Source: Gymnopus androsaceus JB14
Lineage: Eukaryota > Basidiomycota > Agaricomycetes > Agaricales > Omphalotaceae
Assembly (NCBI GenBank): GCA_009733575.1
Contig: ML769684.1
Coordinates: 1 to 64,000, forward strand
Direction: 5' to 3'
DNA: 64,000 bases
Positions 48,306-58,945 of this stretch are shown piece by piece. Position 1 is the stretch's first letter. Each line of letters starts with the position of its first letter. Both the position numbers and the translations under genes were made by a program. Under the pieces are notes generated by a model. It was not told the origin of the DNA. It was given only the letters and a program-made list of their open reading frames with translations, and ran no database searches.

Positions 48306-49248
48306 CTATCCACGTCGCAAAGCATCTAACCGAGCTTGTAAAGCATCTTCATCTGATAAAGCGGCCCCTCCTCCGCCTCCTCCTCCTGACCCATCTCCTC
48401 CTGATCTATCGTCTCCACCACTGTTAGGTGCAGCCGTTTCTCCCAGCGCCACCGGTTGTCGAACGGATTGAGCGGAAGCGGAGGCCAAGCCAGTAGGTGC
48501 GTCCGTGAGCTGGAAAAGAGTCAGTGAGCAGCACAAGGAGGCAAGGCAACAGCGAACCTGTTGAGAGAGAGACACTCCGATTTCATCTAGAACCTCTTTG
48601 AGAATCTTGTCGCCCTCTTCTTCCTCCTCGTCCTCGTCGTCCATGACATCGTCCACGGCATCTGACATCATTTCCTCCTTCATATCCATCATTGAACTTT
48701 CCTTCTCAAACTCGGTCATGATTCGTTGTATCGCAGGTAGATTCATGCCGCGATTCATGGCACCCATTGCCTGCGCAGGAATTAAGCGCAGTTTCCAACT
48801 TCAAGTAGAAAGAGCATACTCGTGTAGCACCTCGCATTGCTTCAGCCATTTGCTGATTACTCCTAAGGCTTTGAATCCGAAGTCCAACAGCTTGCAACTG
48901 AACCCGCATTGTGTGGAACTTTTGGACATAACGTCTCGTCCTCACAAGATCCTTGGCCATCACTTTACATGCGTTCTAATGAATAAAATTACGAACTGTT
49001 GAAAGTATGAAGCATATAACGCACCATTTGACCAGACTTTGCGCTCTTCTTGATGTCCATAATCAGTTTCTTTTCACTCTGCTCCAGTTTGGCCCGTTCA
49101 CGATCCAGTTCTCGTTGAGCTTTGGCGAGAGATCGCTGGTGCTGACGCAGCCGCTCAGCAGGGGTCACAGATCGACCAAAAAGAGTTTCCTGCTGAATAT
49201 CAGTACAAGAAGAGGGTAAAGCATTTGGATTCTTACGATAATGTTCAT
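48306..49248 (-). CDS. VPS2: ESCRT-III subunit Vps2/Did4 (CHMP2A)
   Basis: Vps2 joins Vps24 and Snf7 on endosomes and recruits Vps4. The basic N-terminal core (LFGRSVTPAERLRQHQRSL, then KSAKSGQM, KVMAKDLVRTRRYVQKF) is followed by the acidic autoinhibitory half (DVMDDEDEEEEEGDKIL). A glycine-rich linker precedes a C-terminal MIM1 motif (DALQARLDALRR) for binding the Vps4 MIT domain. Five exons are needed. The first is only MNII, and its acceptor reads CAGCAG, so an extra Gln is possible. The frame is intact. The start is 67 bp from the AN1 gene start. Confidence 0.94.
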
Positions 49249-49315
49249 GGTTAAGTTCCAAGTATGAAGAAGCGCTCGTTGCGGCGCAGACAACGCAGCT
49301 TAGCGCTTAACCACC

Positions 49316-50073
49316 ATGTCTGGTCTACTAAACGTTGGCAATCGCTGCTCTGTATGCTCTCAGATCGATTTTCTGCCTATTCCATGTCCTTCTTGTCAAA
49401 GCACATTTTGCAAAGATCACATCCGAGCTGAAGATCATTCGTGTCCTGCTGCCAAACGTTCCGACTTGTCAGAATCGTCCACAAAGCTCCAGAAATGTGC
49501 TTTGGATGGATGCAAAAATCCTAGTCTAAACGCCTACGGCTCTCTTTCTGGTAAACCTACCTGCACCTCATGTCAAGGTTCTTTTTGCGTAGAGTACAGT
49601 ACATTTAACCATACTCTTGAGATCTCAGTCTCACTTGGTTTATCCACAGACATCGAGAACCGTCTTTACACAATTGCTCTCCCACAGAAACCTCGCTACC
49701 TACCAAAAACGAAACTGCGCGTGCACTGCTTGCAAAGAATTTCTCTGACGCGACTCGGCCAAATGCTTCAGTGAAGCGTCGGATTGGCAAACCACCCACA
49801 GATCCTACCAAACTGGCCCAATTGGAACTCATGAAAATGAGGCAACGCGCTTCTGCGCTAGACCCCAAACAACAAAAATCGTCGATACCTGCAGATAAAC
49901 GTCGATTCTTCAAAGCGAGTATGAGGGAAAAACCGACGAGGGACCTATGGATTGAACAGGTGCGCGCGCAGGATTCTTCAGATGGTCACCGTACTTCTAC
50001 CCTTTGTCCAGAGTCTATCAACAGGAAAAGCCTTCGACCTACTCGCCACTCTGTTTGGAATTTCCAACGATGA
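49316..50073 (+). CDS. AN1-type zinc finger protein (ZFAND2/Cuz1-like)
   Basis: It is predicted to bind Cdc48/proteasome in stress protein turnover, as the yeast homologue Cuz1 does. Two AN1 fingers are visible: CSVCSQIDFLPIPCPSC...FCKDHIRAEDHSC and CALDGCKNP...CTSCQGSFCVEHREPSLHNC. The second is completed only after splicing the intron at about 49598-49650. The C-terminal half is basic (KRRIGKPPTDPTKLAQLELMK) and unstructured, ending SVWNFQR. The frame is intact. Confidence 0.85.
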
Positions 50074-50350
50074 AACTGATGTCCGTAAATTCAGAGAATA
50101 TTATTCGTAACTGAAATGTTCATTAACAGAAGTATCAACTGTGCAAAATGTCCGATAACGCAGAGCAACCGGTTCCTCTGCAGTATGATAAGCCGCTTGC
50201 AGACCAGGTGGAAGATTGCGAAGAGCTGATGATATCGAGTGCCTAAAAAGAGGATTCTGAGAGGAGGAGTCCTTCCGCTGCCTGCCGCGGAGGGCCGTCC
50301 GTCATGGTTATCTGTATTTCTCATGGAATCACACTTGGGTTTCGCTCATC

Positions 50351-51063
50351 ATGTCTGTTGCCCACTCCTCATTTGAAGACTACCAGCGTGCCGGTTTCTC
50401 CAATGTTATGGGATGGGGAACGAAACCTGCTCTGATAGTCATCGATGTCTGCAAAGCGTATTGGTCTCCAGGATCCCCTCTAGATCTCAGCCACAATCTA
50501 ACCGCTGCTGCCGCCCCAGATTCAATGCGCAAACTCGTTGCCGCGGCTCGTGAGGGCAAGGTCCCCGTTTTATGGAGTGAGGTGCGGTATCTTCACCCTG
50601 AAATGCTGGATGCTGGCTTGTTCTATAAAAAGTCCAAAGCGTTAGCAGTGTGGCAGAAGGGAGACGCTCGAGGGTTACATGCGCCCATGGAAGGTCTCTC
50701 GAGCCCGCTCCCAGCGATATTATCGTCACAAAGCAGTATGCCAGTGCATTCTTTGGTACATCTCTTGCGTCCTCGCTCAATACGCTGGGAGTGGACACTC
50801 TCGTCATTATCGGAGTCAGTACCAGCGGATGCGTACGGGCTACTGCACTCGATGCAATGCAGCATGGATTTAGACCAATGGTAAGTGTTCCCTTTGGTCC
50901 AAGGAGAGCTCTGTACTTATCTCCCCAAAAGGTAGTTGGTTCAGCTTGTGGTGACCGCAGTCCAGAAATTCATAATGCAAACATGTTCGATCTCAACGCA
51001 AAGTATGCAGACGCAGTGACAGAGGAAGAAGCAATAGAAAAATTGTGCGCGGGATGGAAGTGA
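50351..51063 (+). CDS. Isochorismatase-like cysteine hydrolase (N-carbamoylsarcosine amidase type)
   Basis: The catalytic triad of the family is visible: Asp in ALIVIDVCKAYW, Lys in DIIVTKQYASAFFG and the nucleophile Cys in GVSTSGCVRATALDA. This set matches N-carbamoylsarcosine amidohydrolases, which release sarcosine, CO2 and ammonia. Other amides are possible substrates. One intron at 50881-50931 has a GTAAGT donor. The frame breaks near 50699, where one base appears to be missing between MEGLS and EPAPSD. The length of about 220 residues is normal, and no targeting signal is seen. Confidence 0.88.
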
Positions 51064-51162
51064 ATGCATTCTCCAACATTATTAGTTTGTCATTGAAACG
51101 TAGTGCTATGGCTGCTGTTTTTTTTCGATGCAACTTGACTGTCAGTATCAATACGAGTAATA

Positions 51163-54100
51163 TCATGACGAGCCCCCACTCCCCGGATGTCCACTCATAA
51201 TCTTCGCAATTGTACTAGCTCTCAACGGCGTATCAGCAAACAATGCCCTCACCAACCTCGCTAGCTCCTCCACATCAAAGTCCACAAGGGCGCCTTCAGA
51301 GAAAAGATATGTGATGTCTGCGAGGGATGCTTCCTATATAGGTTCGAGGTTTGTTAGTCCCAATAATTACTGAAAGAGATGGAGAGGACATACCAACAAC
51401 TCTCCCAGATATGAGAACTTTAGCCATGATGGGACGTATGCTACGATGAATGATGGCTGAGGAATCATACAACATGTCAGCTCGACAACGAGAAACAACC
51501 AAAACAAAGAAACAACCCACCTGCTCTGGATCCTCCACAAACAACCCTTCTAATGCGCCAAAGATTCTACACAGCTCCCCCAACCGATGCGACTCTTCCT
51601 CCGTAATATCCCCCAACTCGAGTATCTCTGTTATTACCCTCGTTAACGCGGTGTTTGTCACGCTTCCTAGGGCAGTATAGTATCGAGTCTTGGTTAGGAT
51701 TCCGGTGGGGGGTTTGTAGAGTTTGGATAAGGAGCGGATATATTTGAGGACGAGGGATAGGGCGGTTTCGCATTGGTCGTACCGGTCTTGAGAGGTTGTG
51801 TGGGAGAAGGAGGAGGGATAGGAGGAGCCTGAGGGGGAGAGGGTGAGAGATGTGATGATGGTGTCGATTTGTTGACGGTGGGTTTCCTAAAATGAGTAGA
51901 GTTAGTGCTCTGTGAAGATCGACGGAAGCGGCACTTACTATAGCATCCTCGAACCAACTATCACTCAGAACCTTCAACGCCGCCACGCATTCGCGTAAGC
52001 GTTTGTTCACTGCTTCCGGTCCACTCCCCAATTCAGACCCAGATACAAGCAATTCCCCGATTTCACCAGCAAGATACGCACAGTCATTCGAAAACTTGAT
52101 CGGGCCACCGTTTTCTATCGAGTCCGAGTTTAGCTGCAGCTGGGCATAAACACGACAGGATACAACGCCCTATATAAATCGAGGATGCTAGCGCAGGTGA
52201 GGTTTAGGGTTGAGCCGGCTGTACTCGAACTCGAACTCGAAACCAGTGTCGAGGCTAGAGGGGACTCTGCAAACTCCCTACTCTCCCTCATAGTCTCCTT
52301 CACGAGGGATAGTATGTCGTTCGTACGGGAGGAAACGAGGTATGTTTCTTTTTCTTCTTTGGCTTTCGGCGGGGGATTAACGTTAACCCTGAGTGAAGTA
52401 GTAGTGGAAGAAGTATTATTAACGTTCGGTGATTCCGTTAAAGAAGGGCTATGCATAGGTGAACTCGAACTCGCATCAAGACTCTTTTTACCCTTGTTCG
52501 CTAGCTTCTCGAGTCGAGTAGCGGCTTTGGGTGACTTTATCTCGGGAGGTGAAGGAGGTGCGGGGGCAGAGGAAGGCGGATCGTTCCAGGGATCGTCCCA
52601 GTTTGTTTCGTCATCGTGACCATTGGTTTCTTCCGGTACGGGTTCGTCGTGGCCATTGGTTTCTGTATCATCATCGAACCCCCAATTATCGTCAATCGCA
52701 GTATCCGGCTCTGACTCGTCAAAGCCCCATGATGAATCGTCGACTTTGATTTGCGGCTCCGCGTCTGTCTCTGTAGAGTCGTCCAGGGACTCATCCAAGT
52801 CCCATGCATCACCAGCATCAGCGTCATCATTACCAGGCTCCTCCTCCTGAACAAGCACGACTGCAGGCTCCGGCGGAGCCTGGGATTGGACTTGAACCTT
52901 CACCGTCTCTGCCCATCCACCAGTATGCAGAATCATGCCGCGACACATGTCCAGTATCCTCTCCCTCCTCTGTCGTTCGTAGTGACCGCCTACACCGTCA
53001 GCCCAGGATTTGATTGGTCGGTCATCGCCCGATAACAACCTAACGACACATTCCTCCTCAAACTCCTGCGCAAGCTTCAAGAGCTCCATAAACTCCGGTA
53101 GGGCACCAAACGAAGAGGAAAGGTTGGGTATGAGGAGGTTGGTTAGGAGGCTTGATGAGATTGGGGTGCATAATGACTTGGAGAAGGAGACCTCGACAGG
53201 GAGGTGCACGAAAAAGTGCGTATGCAAAAAATGAATCGTTTGAGAGAGGTTTTTTATGCGGGTTTGCAGGGAGGTAGTTGGCGGTGAAGGGAAGAATGTT
53301 AGCTTTACCTCATCTTGTTCAACTGCCATCGGCTGAGTTAGTAAACCATGGATATAGTAGCTGGTGACATCTCGACGGAGAGTGGATAGGTGGTTGTTGA
53401 GAGATGTTGGAGAGAGCGAGGAGAGGATATCGGGGAGGGAAAGGGTTCGATTGGATTGGCGGACTAGATTGCGAGGTTTTTAGTTATAATAATGGATACA
53501 GATGGGAGTAGGCACCTTGGGCGCTCGGAGCAATGCTTAATTCAAGCTGGTTAACCAGGACACATCGTGAATACGCATCACCTAGTTGCTCTTCTATACG
53601 GGCTTTTGAAGCCTGGAATCTGCGCTGCAAATCCGCGCAAACTTGAGCCCTCTTGACCGCTTCCGGCGCGTCTTCGAGCAAGCGCTCCATCTCTTTGCAA
53701 GCGCCGACTGCTTCTGGAAGGTCACCATTTTGGACTAGAGTAGTCAAAGATGTGAATGCGTCTCTGCAGTGAGAAATATGCCGCAGAGCCTGGTGTCGGA
53801 TTTGCGCATTGAGCGTAGTTTGGGCTAGTGTAGAGTGCGTTTGGAGGGCGTCGATGACAGATGGAATGAGGTCAGCCAACGACCGGTCAAGCGAATCTAC
53901 TTGACTCGTTAACGTCCTCAGACGTGTCTGCACAGAAACAGACGTTTCGAGTTGTCGTTGGAATTCCGGAAATGAGCTTTGGATTCGGTCATGGATTTGT
54001 TCCTACAACACCATTCATTATTAGTATAACATTATTAGAAGTACGGACCTTTGTATCCCTCAAACTCTCGTCCAACTCTTTAATCCATTCACTCGCAAGT

Positions 54101-54189
54101 GAAGCAGTCAGAGTTTTGCTTGTAGCCTCGTCCATTGTGGACAGGATTTTAGAGGTGACATCTTGAGGCCGAGGGAGATGAGAGGCCAT
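51163..54189 (-). CDS. ZW10: ZW10/Dsl1-type tethering protein with acidic Trp-motif region
   Basis: This protein tethers COPI vesicles at the ER in the Dsl1/NRZ complex. Its animal relative also sits in the kinetochore RZZ complex. The N-terminal helical domain (QLETSVSVQTRLRTLTSQVDSLDRSL) is coiled coil. The middle carries an acidic insert at about 52840-52550 with repeated tryptophan motifs (AWDLDES, SWGFDES, NWGFDDD, NWDDPW). The C-terminal helical domain follows, ending ARLVRALFADTPLRASTIAKIMSG, typical of fungal ZW10. About five introns are needed. One missing T near 52147 breaks the frame (VVFYAQLQLNSDS). It is divergent from EMC5, with 77 bp between starts. Confidence 0.85.
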
Positions 54190-54266
54190 GACAACTTGGA
54201 TAATAAATTACACGTACCGACGCGTTGCACGTGTCGGCAGTCTTCTCTCTCAACTCCCACAACACA

Positions 54267-54800
54267 ATGCTCGGACGTATAATACTCCTCCTCGCAACGC
54301 TCGCTATCTTTCATGGTTAGCATATCCTCTCCTTATCACCAATGCCTTTACTTATATTTTGCAGCGGCTTTCTCTACATATGAACGTAAGTTTGCTCTCA
54401 ATTCTCAAGCTCGACCCGCAATCTAACCTCACTCCTTCCTTCCTGCAACCATGTATAGACTATTCACATTTAAAAGCACTCGGAAAGCCAGATGCCTCTT
54501 TACCGCTTGATGTCAGTCTTGCACTCCCTGCCCGTATCCTCATACTCACAACCTCCCCATAGATCATCCTCGAATCACTCATTGCCCTATCTCTAGGCAT
54601 CTTAGGAGCCTCCCTTCAATGCTCCTCCGTTAAAAGAGGTGACTTGGTCGAGTGAGATGAAGACGCGGTACGTCGCTTAAACTTTCTTCATACGACCGAA
54701 CCTAAACCTTTGCTTTTGTCTTAGGTCAATTGATGAAATGGACGCAAGGGCAGGATTTGCCAGCTTTGTCAATCGGGGAAGAAATATCTTTTCGTCGTGA
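54267..54800 (+). CDS. EMC5: ER membrane protein complex subunit 5 (MMGT family)
   Basis: This small two-span subunit belongs to the EMC insertase. The exons give LGRIILLLATLAIFHAAFST (first membrane span), YSHLKALGKPDASLPLD, then IILESLIALSLGILGASLQ (second span). EVTWSSEMKTRSIDEMDARAG and SFVNRGRNIFS complete the conserved tail. Four introns are needed. An extra A in a run near 54633 breaks the frame before EVTWSSEM. The last exon lies inside a duplicated block whose second copy is at 55182. Confidence 0.88.
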
Positions 54801-55050
54801 CTAATTATTCCAAGAAAGCAAATGGATAGACTTGCAACTGAGTCGGAACTGTAATACATACATTCATCCCATTTTCTCCCTTGAGAATCTGTCCTGGATA
54901 GTCCTGTAATGGTCCACTGAGACGAGTCCCTTCAATGCTGTATCAAAATCCTTCTTAGTCACTTCCACCCGCACATCTTCCTCGGACGCCATTTCCGCCG
55001 AATAGAATTGAAGAGCGAGCGGATGTAGCTATTCGGGGTGCAGCTCAGGA
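54725..55050. repeat. Direct duplication, copy A (EMC5 end intact, PEX6 end decayed)
   Basis: This block is a direct repeat of 55182-55524. It starts at the last EMC5 exon and runs into a degenerate reverse-strand copy of the PEX6 C-terminal coding sequence ([11 protein letters not shown] region). Relative to copy B it lacks about 17 bases near 54920 and has many substitutions. No gene is called for the PEX6-like part. Confidence 0.85.
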
Positions 55051-55181
55051 AGAAGAGGTTCGAGGTTCGATTGGCAGTGTGGCACCGTAAAGCCTGAAGG
55101 AAGTCTAGTGAGAGTCAACCGGCGCCTGATCAGCGCCTACTCAAAGTTTACGCATTCTTACAGTACGTTCCAACCAAGCCT

Positions 55182-55524
55182 GTCAAATAGATGAAATGGA
55201 CGCAAGAACAGGACTTGCAAGTTTCGTTAATCGGAGGAATATCTTTTCGTCGTGACTAATTATTCCAAGAAAGCAAAATAGATAGATTCGCAACTGAGTC
55301 GGAACTGCAATTCATACGTTCATCCCGTTTTCTCCCTTGAGAATCTGTCCTGGATAGTCCTGTAATGGTCCATCTCTGCTTGACTCACACTGGGAACAAG
55401 TCCCTTCAACGCCACATCAAAATCCTCTTTGGTCACTTCCACCCGTACATCTTCCTCGGACGCCATCTCCGCCAGATAGTATTGAGGAGTGAGCGGATGT
55501 GGTTGGTCGGGGTGTAGCTCAGGT
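55182..55524. repeat. Direct duplication, copy B (PEX6 end intact, EMC5 end decayed)
   Basis: This is the second copy of the block at 54725. It carries a relic of the last EMC5 exon (IDEMDARTGLASF, no upstream exon) and the functional C-terminal exon of PEX6 on the other strand. The two copies are offset by about 457 bases, with about 130 bases of unrelated sequence between them. Confidence 0.85.
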
Positions 55525-58500
55525 TGCCTATTGAAAAAAGCTGCGTTGCATAATGAATACGCGCGAAAGTAACCTTTAATGATTTGACACACTCACCAAG
55601 TTTACTCTCCAACTCTTCCGCCTTGCGCGTCATTGCATTCAACAGTGCATCCGAACAAAGCGCGTAAAAGTCTGCACCGGTATAGTTGAGCGAACATTCG
55701 TCTGCCACTTGTTTTAGAGCCAAGTCGGGATGCAACCGGAATTTTCGCGTCAGTGCTTCCAGGATGTTGAGCTGTGCAGCGTGCGTCTCGCTGACACCCA
55801 GATACAACATGCGATCGAATCTGCGTGCTTCGTTAGAACTTTTGCAAGGAGAGAAAAGATAACTTGCCTCCCAGGCCTCAACAACGCTGCATCCAGCAAA
55901 TCGGGTCTATTCGTAGCCCCAATTACAAACACATCCCCCGTCGAACCCGATCCATCCAGCTCAGCCAAAAGCTGACTCACAATTCGATCCATGACACCCC
56001 CCGAATCCCCTTGATTCCCTCTCTTGGGCGCGATCGAATCCAGTTCGTCGAAAAAGATCACACACGGTTTCGCATCTCTCGCACGCTGGAACACTCTCCG
56101 TACATTCGCCTCTGATTCTCCAATATACATGTTGAGCAGTTCGGGTCCCTTTACAGAAAAAAAGTTGAGAGAGAATGAGGTCGCAACCGCTTTGGCAACA
56201 AGTGTCTTTCCCGTTCCAGGCGGTCCATAGAGCAGGATACCAGAGCGTTTTTTGAGCCCATCGGCAAAAAGCTCAGGGTGGTCCAATGGGAGTTGAATGG
56301 TGTCCAGTATGTCTGCCTTGACTTGGGCAAGACCACCGACATCGTCCCACGAGACACTGGGTATCTTGGGTGCTCCGATGCTTTCTGAATATGAGGCTCG
56401 AGCTTGGCCGAGTGCTTGAGTGAAATCTGCATTCGTTAAAGACACTCCAGCGGAAAATACGCTGGTTTCGTCAATGTCACTAACGACTGCTCGACTCACA
56501 GCAGCGGCTTCTGCACGGGTGACGAGATCGTGTAAGTCACCAGGCAGGAACGCAGCTGTCTGTTGAGCTAGGTGGGATAACGATACATCCGGCGATATCA
56601 CCATGCTTTGAAGAAGAGTATCCAATACTCTGTATCTCTCTTGCTCGTCTGGAGCCTAAATCCAGGTCAAATAATGAACCACGCACACATTCTCAGAATA
56701 CGTACCTCAAAAGAAACTTCATGCTTTAGACATGATAACAAACCCGTTGGTACCCTCTCTACCATACTTGTCGTCCCACAAGTTATCACAGGATACCCAC
56801 TTGACTTCCATGCATGATGCGCACTCTGTATGCAATCACGAACGACATTGACAATGACTGGTTCTAGAAACAAGTGAGAAACACAGCGCGTTCTATGAGA
56901 CAACCAGCCTACCTTTGCCGTTTTCGGGTCTCTGAGTACTTTGAGCGAATGCTTCGAGATGCCGAAGGACCAACATGCATGGTGAACAAGCGATAGCATT
57001 CTCGAATCTCGCCCTCAGAAACGCCTCGGTCTTGATGTCAGTCTCTCCTATAATGTCATAACAGTTTACCTAGCAAAATTTCAGCTACCGGTCCCACTGG
57101 AAGGGATATACTTACTTCGAGTATATGTAAACCCAAGTGACGAGAGACTAGGGAAGCTGCAGTAAACTTGCCAATACCCCTTGCACCCTTGAGTAGAATA
57201 GAGAGCTGGAGGTTGTAGTCTACTACTTGACGCTCGAGAACAACAGATGATATGGAAAGCAGTTTTTGAATTGACGCCCCTGTGGATGCAAGTGCTTGAC
57301 CTGGATAACTCAGGTCACTACAAGGTGAAAGCACATTATATGGAGTACTCACCTGTACCGAGGTATTCATTTACATCAGGAATGAAAGAGTGGTCCATTC
57401 CAGCTTGTACCATTCGTGTCGAATCAGGATCAAACCAACATCCCAGCTCACCAGCCGTAGATCCAAAGTATGTGTCTACCGCAGAGTTTTTGTTATCGCT
57501 GGGAGGCAGATTGTATTCAACATTTGTGATCATGAAGAATACTACCTCGTTGTTTCTAGATGGGGTTGCAGGGAATCTGTTGGATACATTGTTATTTTGG
57601 AATCCGCCTGCTACAATGGTTGCTTACTGCTCGTCATCATCGTCCCTCATAGTGGAATCTGTATCAATCCCAACAGCGACGAGGTCGCCTTGTTTGACTA
57701 GACGACGCCGGAGACTGAAATGGGTCTTTAAAGCGTCCAAAAAAGATGTTTGATACTGCTTATTAATAGAGAGAGGAGATGCAACTCGGGCAATAGTGAT
57801 AGAATGTGCGATTGGTACTGCAGGTTCGCGAGACCCGAATGGGCTGGGATGCAGAGAGAGCAAAGATAAACGGTTCTCCCGAATCAAATTGTGTAAGAGT
57901 AAAGGGGATCCATGCGACTGGCCTCTAGGGATACCTTGAGTATTTAATGCTCATGCAGATGATAAAGATAACATACAAAGTAGATACTGTAGTGTCATCC
58001 GCCATTACTTTGACCAGTCGAGAGTGTGTATTTTCGGGGCAACGAGCAACGACCTAGCAAGGAATGAGCGAGGGCACCATTGGAGATTCTCCGCACTTAC
58101 CCAGTCGCCACTAAGAACACCAAGGCGACCCAGATCTGCGGTACGAAGGTATAGTGTATGGTCATCCTGAGCAGAGGCGGGACGGGATAACGACCGAGTT
58201 TGGAATACCATATCATCTTCCTCGAGGCGTTTCTGTAAAGGGTCGGCAACCGAATTTGCCAAAAACTCTTGATCAATCTCCACGCTCTCGTCGTCGCTGC
58301 TCAAGGATAATGTTTCCGATTCATCCTCTTCTTCCAGACAGGTCACAATAAAAGCAGTGTTATTTATCTCGGCAAAACCTTGCAGTACGGGCTCAAGGAC
58401 GTCAATCCTAAATTCAAGGCGTGCATGGGCCAAATCGGCGCTGTACACGGAACCTTGGCGGAGGATGCGTTTCTTATCGCAGAAAAGGCGTTCGAGAAAG

Positions 58501-58912
58501 GAATCATGAGCCATGGCCGCATCATAGGCGGCTGGAGAGAGGGCAGTAGCGTAAACTTGAGTGAGAAGGATAGGGCTAGTTGGAGTGACCAAGACGTGAG
58601 ATGAACTAAAGATATGTTTGTGCTGAGCAAGCCAAAGCTCTGGCACGACAATTCCATCTTGGATCTGCGGACAGTTTGTTTATTGTTCTTGCGAATAAAA
58701 AGTACTGTACTAACCGCTTCACTGCGACGAGCTAGACAACCAAGGGAAGGCAAGGAATGTTGTTTGAGGGAAGAAATCGAGATGAAAAGGTCATCATAGT
58801 CAGACTTCAAGCTGTTCCAGAGGCTAGATCCAATGTAGGCGACTTGCTCGTCGTCGGGACTGGTGCTGAACGCGGTTTGGACGCGTACAGATTGGGAGAA
58901 GAGTAAGCTCAT
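55320..58912 (-). CDS. PEX6: Peroxisomal AAA ATPase Pex6
   Basis: With Pex1 it forms the hexamer that extracts ubiquitinated Pex5 from the peroxisome membrane. Two N-terminal domains are followed by a degenerate D1 ATPase (Walker A reads [10 protein letters not shown]) and a canonical D2: [30 protein letters not shown] and [43 protein letters not shown] is the Pex6 second-region signature. The C-terminus is [20 protein letters not shown]. About twelve introns are needed. One near 55820-55870 has a GC donor, splitting the arginine of PGRFDR. The start is only 33 bp from the divergent GAR1 start. I found no frame break. Confidence 0.94.
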
Positions 58913-58945
58913 TAAGCGCCCAAATTTTATTTCTTTCCAACACTC

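Noticed and set aside
50091..50324. Possible small minus-strand gene between the AN1 and amidase genes
   Set aside because: It is 77 codons with no motif and spans the likely promoter of the amidase gene.
54725..55050. Independent small gene in duplication copy A, reverse strand
   Set aside because: It is a decayed copy of the PEX6 last exon with a deletion and no upstream exon.
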